A stretch of DNA of 16,809 nt from Ruminococcus sp. (GTDB lineage: Bacteria > Bacillota > Clostridia > Oscillospirales > Ruminococcaceae): NCBI GenBank assembly GCA_018376535.1, contig JAHABC010000024.1:1-16809 (forward strand), written 5' to 3'. The position numbers and the translations under genes are program-made. Positions 6,750-15,349 of this stretch are shown piece after piece (the first letter of the stretch is position 1; each line of letters begins with the position of its first letter). The notes under the pieces were generated by a model. The model had not been told where the DNA came from. It was given only the letters and a program-made list of their open reading frames with translations, and searched no databases.

Positions 6750-6810
6750 TAAATTTATTGCAGAAGTATTTTTTTAAATCTATAAATTTAGTAAGGGAAG
6801 TGATTGGAAG

Positions 6811-8436
6811 ATGATTGAAACTGCTGAAGCAATGGTAAAATGTCTTGAATTAGAGGGAGTTAAAGTCGTCTTTGGATATCCCGGAGCAGCGATATGCCCT
6901 TTTTATGACTATATTTATAAAAGCAATAAGATTAGGCATATATTAGTACGTCAAGAACAAAATGGTGGACATTCTGCAAATGGTTATGCTAGAATTACTG
7001 GTAAACCTGCCGTATGTATTGCCACATCTGGCCCAGGAGCTACTAACTTAATTACAGCTATCGCAACTGCATATGCCGATAGTATTCCATTAGTAGTAAT
7101 AACAGGTCAAGTAAATACCGACCAAATAGGTCGTGACGTATTCCAAGAGGCTGACATTACAGGTTCAGCTGAACCTTTTGTAAAACATTCTTATCTAGTT
7201 AAAGATGCCACTCAGCTACCTAGAATTATTAAAGAGGCTTTTTATATAGCAGGTACTGGTAGAAATGGCCCAGTATTGATAGACGTTCCTATGGACATTC
7301 AAAAGGTTATGATAGACTTTGAATATCCTGATAGTGTAGACATTATATCGTATAACCCTACTACTAAGGGAAACGGTCTACAGATAAAAAGAGTAGTTGA
7401 AGCTATTGAACAATCGGAAAAACCTTTAATATGTGTTGGTGGTGGAGTATTTTCTGCTAAGGCTCAAAAGGAACTTTTCGACTTTGCAAACACTTTTGAT
7501 ATCCCAGTAGTATCTACTATGATGGGTATAGGTGCTATTCAAGGTGACGATAGACTATATATGGGTATGATTGGTACTCATGGTAAGAAGTTAGCTAATC
7601 AAACTATGAACGAATGTGACCTATTAATCCTAATAGGTGCTAGAGTTGGAGATAGAGCAGTCAATCAACCTAACAACCTAGCCAAGACTACTAAGATTGT
7701 TCACATTGATATAGACCCCGCAGAGATTGGAAAGAATATCCCTGCAAACATTCCGCTAGTTGGCGACGCTAAAAAAATTCTAGTAAAGTTGATTGAAAAC
7801 ATGAAAGAACATGGTTGTAAAAAGTTCACTAACTGGTTAGACTCATTAAATGATAAAAAACTACCTTTAGAGTTCGCTAAGACTCCAAAAGGAACTATAA
7901 ATCCTAAACTTTTCATGAAGAAGTTATCAGATAAAGCTCCTAGCGATACTATAGTAGTCGCAGATGTAGGACAGAATCAAATTTGGACTGCAAATGGCTT
8001 TAAGGTTAAAAATGGCAGATTTTTAACAAGTTGTGGTATGGGAACTATGGGTTATAGTGTACCTGCATCTATTGGAGTAAAACTTGCTAAACCAGAAGCT
8101 CCAGTAATAGCCGTATGTGGTGATGGTTCTTTTCAAATGTCATTTATGGAACTAGCTACTGCGGTACAACACAACGTAAACATTAAAGTTATAGTTATGG
8201 TGAACTATCGCTTAGGAATGGTTTGCGAACTTCAGCACAACCAATATGAAAGTCGAGAGATGGCTGTCAACCTTGATGGAAGTCCAGACTTTGTAAAGTT
8301 GGCTGAGGCTTATGGAATACCATCTATGCGTGTAGATGATGACTCACAAATAGATGATGCTATAGATAGACTTTTCAATGAAAAAGGTATCTTCTTATTA
8401 GAGTGCGACGTTGCTCCTAATGAAACTACACTTTAA
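6811..8436 (+). CDS. ilvB: Acetolactate synthase, large (catalytic) subunit
   Basis: A 541-residue thiamine-diphosphate enzyme that condenses two pyruvates to acetolactate (valine/leucine) or pyruvate with 2-oxobutyrate (isoleucine). The N-terminal domain has FGYPGA and the cofactor-activating Glu49 (VRQEQNGGHSANGYAR); the family usually reads RHEQGAAH here, so the Gln and Asn are minor departures. The thiamine-diphosphate/magnesium motif starts at Gly437-Asp438-Gly439-Ser440 (CGDGSFQMS). Length is slightly below the usual 550-570. The assignment is fixed by ilvN 13 bases downstream and ilvC after it. The ribosome binding site (AAGGGAAGTG region) is moderate, and the N-terminus MIETAEAMVKCLE aligns with the family start. 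Confidence 0.95.
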   Translation: MIETAEAMVKCLELEGVKVVFGYPGAAICPFYDYIYKSNKIRHILVRQEQNGGHSANGYARITGKPAVCIATSGPGATNLITAIATAYADSIPLVVITGQVNTDQIGRDVFQEADITGSAEPFVKHSYLVKDATQLPRIIKEAFYIAGTGRNGPVLIDVPMDIQKVMIDFEYPDSVDIISYNPTTKGNGLQIKRVVEAIEQSEKPLICVGGGVFSAKAQKELFDFANTFDIPVVSTMMGIGAIQGDDRLYMGMIGTHGKKLANQTMNECDLLILIGARVGDRAVNQPNNLAKTTKIVHIDIDPAEIGKNIPANIPLVGDAKKILVKLIENMKEHGCKKFTNWLDSLNDKKLPLEFAKTPKGTINPKLFMKKLSDKAPSDTIVVADVGQNQIWTANGFKVKNGRFLTSCGMGTMGYSVPASIGVKLAKPEAPVIAVCGDGSFQMSFMELATAVQHNVNIKVIVMVNYRLGMVCELQHNQYESREMAVNLDGSPDFVKLAEAYGIPSMRVDDDSQIDDAIDRLFNEKGIFLLECDVAPNETTL

Positions 8437-8449
8437 GGAGGTTTAATCT

Positions 8450-8941
8450 ATGAAGAAAACATTATCTATCTTAGTAGAAAATCATGCAGGTGTTTTATCC
8501 CGAATTACTGGTTTATTCTCTCGTAGAGGGTTTAACATAGATAGTCTTGCCGTTGGCATCACCGACAACCCAGAGATATCCCGTATTACCATAGTTGCCG
8601 ATGGCGATAACTATACCTTTGAACAACTTGAAAAACAACTAAACAAGTTGATAGAAGTCATTAAGGTTAGGTCTTTTGACAGTAGTGATATCTTACAAAG
8701 AGAGTTGGTAATAGTTAAAATATCTATCCCAGCCGATAAGCGTTCCGAGGTTATGACAATAGCCGAAATTATGGGGGCTAAAATTATAGATATCTCATTA
8801 AGAACTATGACCTTGCAAATTTGTGATACTTCTATTCACATTGAAAGGTTTGAAGAACTAATTAGACCATACGGTATAGTGGAAATTGTTCGTACTGGTA
8901 TGATTGCTATTCAAAAAGGCACAAACTCTTTAAGAGTTTAA
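8450..8941 (+). CDS. ilvN: Acetolactate synthase, small (regulatory) subunit
   Basis: A 163-residue protein of the usual length. Residues 1-75 are an ACT domain (ILVENHAGVLSRITGLFSRRGFNIDSL) that binds valine for feedback inhibition; residues about 80-160 are the conserved C-terminal domain that contacts the catalytic subunit. AAGGAGG overlaps the ilvB stop codon, so the two genes are translationally close, as expected for subunits of one enzyme. ilvN is also used as a name for this family's low-GC Gram-positive members, which are sometimes called ilvH. Confidence 0.95.
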   Translation: MKKTLSILVENHAGVLSRITGLFSRRGFNIDSLAVGITDNPEISRITIVADGDNYTFEQLEKQLNKLIEVIKVRSFDSSDILQRELVIVKISIPADKRSEVMTIAEIMGAKIIDISLRTMTLQICDTSIHIERFEELIRPYGIVEIVRTGMIAIQKGTNSLRV

Positions 8942-8959
8942 TATTTAACTTGTTATCTG

Positions 8960-8979
8960 CATACGAAAAACTTCGTATG
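8960..8979 (+). other. Intercistronic hairpin between ilvN and ilvC
   Basis: A perfect 8-bp stem (8960-8967 with 8972-8979), loop AAAC. No U tract follows, so it is not a normal terminator. It may be an RNA processing or stability element separating ilvBN from ilvC messages. Confidence 0.5.
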
Positions 8980-9019
8980 TACATATATATTTCATTATAA
9001 TAAAATGGAGGAAATTAAA

Positions 9020-10039
9020 ATGGCAAAGTTATATCATCAACAAGATTGTGATATCCATAATCTTGATGGAAAGACAGTAGCTGTTATCGGTTACGGTTCA
9101 CAAGGTCACGCACACGCTTTAAACCTAAAAGAGAGTGGCGTTAATGTAATAATCGGTCTATATGAAGGTTCTAAGTCATGGGCAAAGGCTGAAAAGCAAG
9201 GCTTTGAAGTTTTCACTGCTGCTGAAGCTGCTAAGAAAGCACAAGTTATCATGATTTTAATTAATGACGAACTACAAGCTGATATGTATAAGAAAGATAT
9301 CGAGCCAAACCTAGAGGAAGGCGATATGCTTATGTTCGCACATGGTTTCAACATTCACTATGGTACTATCGTTCCACCTAAGAACGTTGATGTTACTATG
9401 ATTGCTCCTAAAGCTCCTGGTCACACTGTAAGAAGTGAATATCAAGCTGGTAAGGGTACACCTTGCCTAGTTGCAGTATATCAAGATGCTACTGGTAAGG
9501 CTTTAGATAATGCTTTAGCTTATGCTGCTGGTATCGGTGGTGCAAGAGCTGGTGTTCTTGAAACTACTTTCCGTACTGAAACTGAAACTGACCTATTTGG
9601 TGAACAAGCTGTTCTATGTGGTGGTGTTTGTGCTTTAATGCAATGTGGTTTTGAAACTCTAGTTGAGGCTGGTTACGACCCAAGAAATGCTTACTTTGAA
9701 TGTATCCACGAAATGAAGTTAATCGTTGACTTAATCTATCAAAGTGGCTTTGAAGGTATGAGATATTCTATCTCTAACACTGCTGAATACGGCGACTACA
9801 TCACTGGTCCTAAGATTGTTACTGCTGAAACTAAGAAGGCTATGAAGAAGGTTCTTTCTGACATTCAAGATGGTTCTTTCGCTAAGGAATTCTTACTAGA
9901 TATGTCACCTGCTGGTAGACAAGTTCACTTTAAGACTATGAGAAAACTTCACGCTGAACACCCATCTGAAGAAGTAGGTAGAGAAATCAGAAAGCTATAC
10001 AGCTGGAACGATGAAAGCGAAAAGTTAATTAACAACTAA
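9020..10039 (+). CDS. ilvC: Ketol-acid reductoisomerase (class I)
   Basis: A 339-residue enzyme that isomerises and reduces acetolactate to dihydroxyisovalerate, the step after IlvBN. The Rossmann fold has GYGSQG at 24-29; active-site residues visible are His108, Lys131, Asp191 and Glu195 (ETETDLFGE). The length is typical of the short class I form. The cofactor-specificity loop reads GLYEGSKSW; Glu49 is acidic where NADPH-using enzymes often carry Arg, so cofactor preference is open. Start: the ATG at 9005 overlaps the ribosome binding site itself, whereas GGAGG (9007-9011) sits 8 bases before the ATG at 9020, and MAKLYHQQD fits the family. The codon use is richer in GCT and GGT than in its neighbours, suggesting high expression. 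Confidence 0.96.
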   Translation: MAKLYHQQDCDIHNLDGKTVAVIGYGSQGHAHALNLKESGVNVIIGLYEGSKSWAKAEKQGFEVFTAAEAAKKAQVIMILINDELQADMYKKDIEPNLEEGDMLMFAHGFNIHYGTIVPPKNVDVTMIAPKAPGHTVRSEYQAGKGTPCLVAVYQDATGKALDNALAYAAGIGGARAGVLETTFRTETETDLFGEQAVLCGGVCALMQCGFETLVEAGYDPRNAYFECIHEMKLIVDLIYQSGFEGMRYSISNTAEYGDYITGPKIVTAETKKAMKKVLSDIQDGSFAKEFLLDMSPAGRQVHFKTMRKLHAEHPSEEVGREIRKLYSWNDESEKLINN

Positions 10040-10060
10040 TAAGTTTTTAACAATATATTC

Positions 10061-10096
10061 AATGGTGGATTTTTAAAGAAATCCACCATTATTTTT
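10061..10096 (+). terminator. Terminator of the ilv operon
   Basis: A perfect 12-bp stem (10061-10072 with 10079-10090), loop TTAAAG, followed by ATTTTTAT. Confidence 0.92.
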
Positions 10097-10120
10097 ATAC
10101 GCTCTTGAATATTTTATACA

Positions 10121-10156
10121 AAAAAAGACTTATAATCTATACAGATTACAAGTCTT
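10121..10156 (-). terminator. Terminator of the serine tRNA operon
   Basis: A perfect 12-bp outer stem within 14-base arms (10125-10138 with 10143-10156, one G-U type pair), loop of four, followed on the minus strand by a run of T. Confidence 0.88.
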
Positions 10157-10160
10157 AACA

Positions 10161-10247
10161 CGGAGCAGAAGGGATTTGAACCCTTGCGACCCTCTCGAGC
10201 CCTACTCCCTTAGCAGGGGAGCCCCTTCACCACTTGGGTACTACTCC
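10161..10247 (-). tRNA. tRNA-Ser(GCU)
   Basis: On the minus strand the acceptor arm GGAGTAG pairs with CTGCTCC, with discriminator G. The anticodon loop CTGCTAA gives anticodon GCU (codons AGC/AGU). A long variable arm, typical of serine tRNA, and a GGTTCAAAT-type T loop are present. CCA is not encoded. Confidence 0.96.
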
Positions 10248-10263
10248 AATTGTGAATAAATAA

Positions 10264-10348
10264 CGGAGAGGAAGGGATTCGAACCCTTGTGCCTTTTGGG
10301 CAAACGGTTTTCAAGACCGCCTCGTTATGACCACTTCGATACCTCTCC
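10264..10348 (-). tRNA. tRNA-Ser(UGA)
   Basis: On the minus strand the acceptor arm GGAGAGG pairs with CCTCTCC, discriminator G, anticodon loop CTTGAAA (anticodon UGA), long variable arm, T loop TTCGAAT. It is transcribed first, 16 bases before the second serine tRNA. CCA is not encoded. Confidence 0.96.
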
Positions 10349-10389
10349 AAAAAACATATTAAGTTTACTGAAAATCAATCAGCTTAATT

Positions 10390-10418
10390 ATTATATCATA
10401 GGTAGGGGAAAAAGTCAA
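10390..10418 (-). promoter_or_regulatory. Sigma-A promoter of the serine tRNA operon
   Basis: On the minus strand, TTGACT (10413-10418), 17 bases, TATAAT (10390-10395), about 40 bases before the first tRNA. Confidence 0.85.
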
Positions 10419-10489
10419 TAGATAAAATTGTAAATATTTTGTGAACTAAAACTTCCTTAATAGATATCTAATAAGGAAGTTCAAACTAG

Positions 10490-11560
10490 CTATAAAGTAG
10501 ATACATCTACAATATCGACACCGTTGTAGTAATGTTTAAGAATATCCACATAGGAATATCCTTGTAGGGCAAGTTGATTAGCACCATATTGACTCATACC
10601 CACATCGTGACCGTAACCTTTAGTAGTAATATCGAAAGTATCGCCATTATAGGATACTTCAAAGGCACTTGAACGCAATCCCAAGACGTTTCTAAACTCC
10701 TGACCAGATATAGTCATGCTACCGACATTTACAGATACTACAGTATCAGCATTAGTAGTAGATTGTATGCTAATCCAACTAGAGCAATCCGATGAAAAGA
10801 AGATATCGGAATAGACTTCAGTAAACTTGGATTTTATCTCTGTAGGGGTAAAAGTTTTAACTTCAGTAAAGTCATTTGCCGATACGTCTTGTGAACTATC
10901 TACAGATACCAAATAAGGAACGCTATATCCCCAAACGTTTTTAGCATCTTCGGTAGTGCCACTGGATATGGAATGAAATACTGGAACGATTAACTCATCA
11001 CTGTATACAATAACCTTTCCAAGAACCTCTTTAACTGCCGTAGATACTTTACTATAATACTCATCATAATTAGAACCGTAATACTGTTTAATTTGGTCGT
11101 TAGTCAAAAATGCTTGATATTTTGTACTATCGTTAGAAAAGTCTGCACCGTGTAGGTCATCATTTGGTGATACTTTTTGAATATCTTTTAATCTACTAGC
11201 GTAGGTATACGATGCCACTGCTTGAGCTTTAAGGGCTTCCACTTCAAATAGGGCAGGCATTTCAGCACATACCGAACCTATAACGTAATCTAAAGCAGAT
11301 ACCTCTAGTACTTCATGGGTTGTACAGTCCAAGACTTTAAAAGTGGAATAGTCATCAACTAAGGAAACGTCTTTAGCCATTGGAGTAGTATCAATAGTAG
11401 TTTCGGTGGAGGTTTCCACATTAGAACTTCCCAAAATGAAAGATTTATCTTTAGAAGTATCATTTTTAGGGATATCATTTGGTAAAACTAAAAACGTGGT
11501 CATGGGAATAGTAACCAATAGCAAAGCGAATATACTTACTATAATAACATAAATTTTCAT
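10490..11560 (-). CDS. spoIID: SpoIID-type lytic transglycosylase (sporulation)
   Basis: A 356-residue protein with an N-terminal membrane anchor (about residues 4-26), a 40-residue spacer and a SpoIID/LytB domain. Visible motifs are DYVIGSVCAEMP with the catalytic Glu100, the block at 196-211 (HSISSGTTEDAKNVWG), and GYGHDVGMSQYGAN near the C-terminus (315-328). In Bacillus, SpoIID with SpoIIP and SpoIIM degrades septal peptidoglycan so that the mother cell can engulf the forespore. Length matches Bacillus SpoIID (343). An in-frame TGA just upstream rules out a longer protein. Oddly, the only good ribosome binding site, AAAGGAG at 11604-11610, is about 43 bases from the ATG. A SpoIID-like protein with a non-sporulation role cannot be excluded, since the rest of the sporulation genes are outside the window. 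Confidence 0.92.
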   Translation of the reverse strand: MKIYVIIVSIFALLLVTIPMTTFLVLPNDIPKNDTSKDKSFILGSSNVETSTETTIDTTPMAKDVSLVDDYSTFKVLDCTTHEVLEVSALDYVIGSVCAEMPALFEVEALKAQAVASYTYASRLKDIQKVSPNDDLHGADFSNDSTKYQAFLTNDQIKQYYGSNYDEYYSKVSTAVKEVLGKVIVYSDELIVPVFHSISSGTTEDAKNVWGYSVPYLVSVDSSQDVSANDFTEVKTFTPTEIKSKFTEVYSDIFFSSDCSSWISIQSTTNADTVVSVNVGSMTISGQEFRNVLGLRSSAFEVSYNGDTFDITTKGYGHDVGMSQYGANQLALQGYSYVDILKHYYNGVDIVDVSTL

Positions 11561-11763
11561 AGATACTTTTGCATATCACAATAATGTAAATATGCGATTT
11601 TCACTCCTTTCAAAATAATAATTATAACTTTTGCTATGTATATACTTAATATTTTTTATAAAAATCCACATAATAATGTTATTTTTTAATAATACTTAAA
11701 AAATTTTGGACTTATACTTAGTTTTTTTAGGTCTATCGATATTTTTGGTAAATAAATCATATG

Positions 11764-11792
11764 TTGACATTAATCATTTAAGGTTGTATAAT
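11764..11792 (+). promoter_or_regulatory. Sigma-A promoter of the citrate synthase gene
   Basis: A perfect TTGACA (11764-11769), 17-base spacer, perfect TATAAT (11787-11792). The remaining 5' leader is about 46 bases of AT-rich sequence with no clear structure. Confidence 0.9.
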
Positions 11793-11844
11793 AATATTAT
11801 ACTTTTTTTAAGTTAATTTTTTTAAATCGAAAGGAGCAGGTCTA

Positions 11845-13194
11845 ATGAATACAGTATATTCTCAGATGGAAAATGTTTGTAATAACTTGAAAGATAGTTC
11901 TAAAATAGAACCAAAACTGTATGAGAAGTTTCATGTAAAAAGAGGTCTAAGAAGAAGTGATGGTACTGGTGTAATTGCAGGTATCACTAATATTTGTAAC
12001 GTCCACGGATACGTTATCAATGAGGGCGAAAAAGAACCAGCCGAGGGCGAACTAATCTACAGAGGTTATAACGTAAAAGATTTAGTCGAAAATGTCGAAA
12101 AAGAAGATAGGTTCGGCTTTGAAGAAACTATATATCTATTAGTATTTGGAGAACTTCCTAACGTTGAAGAACTAGAAGAGTTTACACAATATCTATCCTT
12201 AAACAGACCACTCCCAGATGGTTTCTTCGCCGATATGATTATGAAAGCACCATCTAATAACATTATGAATAAGATGTCCCGTGCTATCCTTGCATTATAT
12301 TCATATGATGATGAGGCTGAAGATATGTCACTTGAAGGTGAAATGCGTAAGGCTTTAAACTTAATAGCTAAACTGCCCGTAATTATGATAGATGCTCTAC
12401 AAGTTAAGCGTCTAAAGTTCGATAATAAAAGCATGATTTTGCACCCTCTCCGTGAGTACGAAAGCACTGCACAAACTATACTATCGCTACTTAGACCTAA
12501 CAGAGAGTATACCAAAGAGGAGGCTCAACTATTAGATATTCTACTGATGCTACACGCTGAACATGGTGGTGGTAACAACTCCACATTTTCATGTAGAGTG
12601 CTAACGTCCTCTGGAACTGATGCCTATGCGACATATTCAGCAGCAGTAGGTTCTTTAAAGGGTTCACGCCATGGTGGTGCTAATATGAAAGTCGTAAAGA
12701 TGGTTGAAGATTTCCGAAATAACGTAAAAGATTGGAACGATGAAGGACAAGTAGCTGACCATCTAAGAAAGATTATCAATAAAGAGGCTTATGACCATAG
12801 TGGCTTAGTATACGGTATGGGACACGCTGTATATACGCTATCCGACCCTAGAGCGGTAATACTCAAAAAGAAAGCCTTTGAACTAGCTAAGGATACAGAG
12901 TTTGAAAAGGAATTTAATCTAATTAATAATATTGAGAAACTAACTCCAATAATATTCAAGGAACTAAAAGATAGTGACAAGGTCATGTGTGCTAATGTGG
13001 ATTTATACAGCGGATTTGTCTACAGAATGTTAGGTATTCCAGAAGATATATACACACCACTATTTGCATCAGCAAGAATTGCAGGTTGGTCTGCACATCG
13101 TATGGAGGAAATGCTAACAGGTAATAGAATTATCCGACCAGCATATAAAGCCATCGCAAAGAATAAAGAATACGTTCCAATATGTGAAAGATAG
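11845..13194 (+). CDS. Citrate synthase
   Basis: A 449-residue cytoplasmic enzyme that condenses oxaloacetate with acetyl-CoA. The catalytic triad is visible by comparison with pig citrate synthase: His276 (GSRHGGAN), His327 (GMGHAVY) and Asp386 (NVDLYSG), with the substrate-site LLMLHAEHGGGNNS at 233-246. The N-terminal 30 or so residues before the core are longer than in short bacterial forms. In anaerobic clostridia the enzyme usually feeds an incomplete cycle that makes 2-oxoglutarate and glutamate. It stands alone, between its own promoter and a strong terminator; no aconitase or isocitrate dehydrogenase gene is adjacent. GAAAGGAG sits 9 bases before the ATG. A methylcitrate synthase activity cannot be ruled out from sequence alone. 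Confidence 0.94.
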   Translation: MNTVYSQMENVCNNLKDSSKIEPKLYEKFHVKRGLRRSDGTGVIAGITNICNVHGYVINEGEKEPAEGELIYRGYNVKDLVENVEKEDRFGFEETIYLLVFGELPNVEELEEFTQYLSLNRPLPDGFFADMIMKAPSNNIMNKMSRAILALYSYDDEAEDMSLEGEMRKALNLIAKLPVIMIDALQVKRLKFDNKSMILHPLREYESTAQTILSLLRPNREYTKEEAQLLDILLMLHAEHGGGNNSTFSCRVLTSSGTDAYATYSAAVGSLKGSRHGGANMKVVKMVEDFRNNVKDWNDEGQVADHLRKIINKEAYDHSGLVYGMGHAVYTLSDPRAVILKKKAFELAKDTEFEKEFNLINNIEKLTPIIFKELKDSDKVMCANVDLYSGFVYRMLGIPEDIYTPLFASARIAGWSAHRMEEMLTGNRIIRPAYKAIAKNKEYVPICER

Positions 13195-13204
13195 TACAAA
13201 ACAT

Positions 13205-13235
13205 AAAAAATCCTACCAAACAGTAGGATTTTTTT
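13205..13235 (+). terminator. Bidirectional terminator between citrate synthase and the transporter operon
   Basis: A perfect 12-bp stem (13205-13216 with 13223-13234), loop CAAACA, with A run on the left and T run on the right. It lies 10 bases after the citrate synthase stop and 9 bases beyond the end of the convergent EamA gene, so it can serve both. Confidence 0.92.
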
Positions 13236-13243
13236 ATACTAAT

Positions 13244-14113
13244 CTAATTAGAAACATTCTTTTTAGAGTTATTATACAAAAACATCAAAAGAGCGACAAG
13301 GCATATTATAAAATATCCGATTATGCTAAGGGTATCGGGAACTTGACTAAACAAGAAATATCCAATTATTGCCGAAAATATTATTTGTGAGTAATCATAT
13401 ATAGAAACCTCTTTAGCAGGGGCATAACAGTACGCTGTAGTTATCGAAAATTGAGCAATACAAGCACAAGTACCAGCAAGAAGTAAGTATATCAACTGAA
13501 TAAATGTCATAGGAGTAAAGTTAAATATCAGATAAGGCAGAGTGACCACACATGAAAATGCTGAAAAAAAGAACACAATATAGCCTTTATTTTCGCCACG
13601 TTGACCTAGAACTCTAACCATAGTATAAGCTATACCAGCACCAAGACCACCCATCAAGCCTACTACAGATGGAATTAAATCCATATTAGATAAGGTAGGC
13701 TTAATAATCAAAAGACTACCTAAAAAGGCTACTATTACACTTCCCCACTGTACCAGATTAGCTTTCTCCTTTAAGATAATGTAAGAAAATATTATCGCAA
13801 AGAATGGCGACATCTTATTTAACATTGAAGCATCGGATAATACTAGATGGTCTACTGCATAGAAGTTACAAAGTATTCCAACAGTTCCGAACCCTGCCCT
13901 CAATAACAGATACTTTAAGTTACCATCTTTCCATTTAAAAGAACTTTTATCTTTTAGCAACAGAATAAAAGCAAATAACATTGCTACAAAGTTTCTAAAG
14001 AAACTCTTTTGAATAGATGGCAAATCACCAGAAAGTCTAACAAAGGTATTCATTAGCGAAAAGAATAGTGCCGAATTGATAATACATAATATACCTTTAT
14101 ATTTAGTATTCAT
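13244..14113 (-). CDS. EamA/DMT-family membrane transporter
   Basis: A 289-residue, very hydrophobic protein with about ten transmembrane helices in two EamA repeats (about residues 5-135 and 145-283). The first repeat shows NTFVRLSGDLPSIQKSFFRN near the start, typical of drug/metabolite exporters (RhaT/EamA type). The substrate cannot be read from the sequence. GAGGTG (14122-14127) lies 8 bases before the ATG. It is the last gene of a three-gene minus-strand operon, 16 bases after the MFS gene. Confidence 0.9.
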   Translation of the reverse strand: MNTKYKGILCIINSALFFSLMNTFVRLSGDLPSIQKSFFRNFVAMLFAFILLLKDKSSFKWKDGNLKYLLLRAGFGTVGILCNFYAVDHLVLSDASMLNKMSPFFAIIFSYIILKEKANLVQWGSVIVAFLGSLLIIKPTLSNMDLIPSVVGLMGGLGAGIAYTMVRVLGQRGENKGYIVFFFSAFSCVVTLPYLIFNFTPMTFIQLIYLLLAGTCACIAQFSITTAYCYAPAKEVSIYDYSQIIFSAIIGYFLFSQVPDTLSIIGYFIICLVALLMFLYNNSKKNVSN

Positions 14114-14129
14114 ACTAAAAACACCTCGA

Positions 14130-15329
14130 TTAATCTTTAATATTGATATTCTTTTTAATAAGCAATAGACCTAATATCAAGAGTATAGGAAAGACTATAG
14201 CCATAAGTATACCAATCTTTAGATTATCATTAAAAAATCCAGATATCAAGCCTACAAAGGTAGGACCTCCAGAGCAACCCACATCACCTGCAAGAGCCAA
14301 CAGAGCGAACATCATAGTGCCACCACCTCTTATGCTCTCACTAGATAGGCTAAAAGTTCCAGGCCACATGATGCCTACAGAAAATCCACATATACCACAA
14401 CCAATCAAGCTGACCACTGCCCATGGCGATAATGATATCAACAGATAACTAATCACACACAAGATACCACTAATACACATGGATTTTTTTAAATCCAACC
14501 TATCGCCAAACTTTCCGAATATTGCCCTAGAAGTTCCCATCAAGATTGAAAAGAACATAGGGCCAGTTAAATCTCCGATAGTCTTAGTAACTCCAAGACC
14601 TTTTTCGGCAAACGTGGACGCCCATTGACTAACTGCTTGTTCACTAGCTCCCGAACACACCATAAGTAATAACATAATCCAAAATATATTATTAGAAAAG
14701 AGTTCTTTAAAAGATAGAGTTTTTTGGTCATCATCTATAAGTTTAGCTATCGGAACTTGTGAAAAATACAATCCGTTTAATATAGGAACTATCGCCCAAA
14801 CTATAGTTAATATTCTCCAGTTAGAAATTCCAAAGATACCAAAAAATATAGTAGATATCAATACTACGCCAACGCAACCCCAACAGTAGAACGAATGTAA
14901 TAGACTCATAGCAGTCTGTTTATTATCAGTAGGACAAGCCTCCACAATGGGACTAACTAGAACTTCTAAAAGTCCACCACCTATGGCGTACACCATTACG
15001 GATATCAATAGACCTATAAAGGCATCGTTGAAGACGTTAGGAAGTATAGTCAAGAGTATCAAGCCTAGAGCAGACATGAAGTGTGCAATGATAACAGATA
15101 CTTTATAACCTATTCTATCGACAAAAGTAGTTGAAAGTAAATCGACTATTAACTGTAGACCAAAGTTAAAAGTTACTAAAAAGGTTATCTTAGATATAGA
15201 AATATTAAAACTTTCCTCAAAGGTAACGAACAACAACGGCACAAAGTTATTTACTATAGCTTGAACTACATATCCAATAAAACTAGCATACATAGTATGA
15301 TTATATGATAGTTTACTACTAGTACTCAT
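14130..15329 (-). CDS. MFS transporter
   Basis: A 399-residue protein with twelve predicted transmembrane helices in two halves. The loop 2-3 signature (FVDRIGYKV) and its echo in loop 8-9 (FGKFGDRLDLKK) mark the major facilitator superfamily. The general pattern recalls FucP-like sugar permeases but I cannot assign a substrate. AGGAGTG lies 8 to 10 bases before the ATG. It follows the SGNH hydrolase gene after 20 bases and precedes the EamA gene by 16, so all three should be cotranscribed; a secreted deacylase with an importer would suit use of an acylated carbohydrate, which is inference. Confidence 0.9.
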   Translation of the reverse strand: MSTSSKLSYNHTMYASFIGYVVQAIVNNFVPLLFVTFEESFNISISKITFLVTFNFGLQLIVDLLSTTFVDRIGYKVSVIIAHFMSALGLILLTILPNVFNDAFIGLLISVMVYAIGGGLLEVLVSPIVEACPTDNKQTAMSLLHSFYCWGCVGVVLISTIFFGIFGISNWRILTIVWAIVPILNGLYFSQVPIAKLIDDDQKTLSFKELFSNNIFWIMLLLMVCSGASEQAVSQWASTFAEKGLGVTKTIGDLTGPMFFSILMGTSRAIFGKFGDRLDLKKSMCISGILCVISYLLISLSPWAVVSLIGCGICGFSVGIMWPGTFSLSSESIRGGGTMMFALLALAGDVGCSGGPTFVGLISGFFNDNLKIGILMAIVFPILLILGLLLIKKNINIKD

Positions 15330-15349
15330 ATGAAAATCACTCCTGTAGA

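Noticed and set aside
6750..6810. T-box or leader-peptide attenuator for the ilv operon
   Set aside because: The leader is only about 55 bases long and contains no T-box sequence, terminator or Leu/Val/Ile-rich small frame.
9005..9019. An earlier ATG for ilvC
   Set aside because: It overlaps the GGAGG ribosome binding site, which is ideally spaced for the ATG at 9020.
13184..13390. A 68-codon plus-strand frame after citrate synthase
   Set aside because: It overlaps the end of citrate synthase, runs through a strong terminator and lies antisense to the EamA gene; no ribosome binding site or family resemblance.
14143..14448. A 101-codon plus-strand frame inside the MFS gene
   Set aside because: It is an antisense shadow of the transporter with low-complexity composition and no ribosome binding site.
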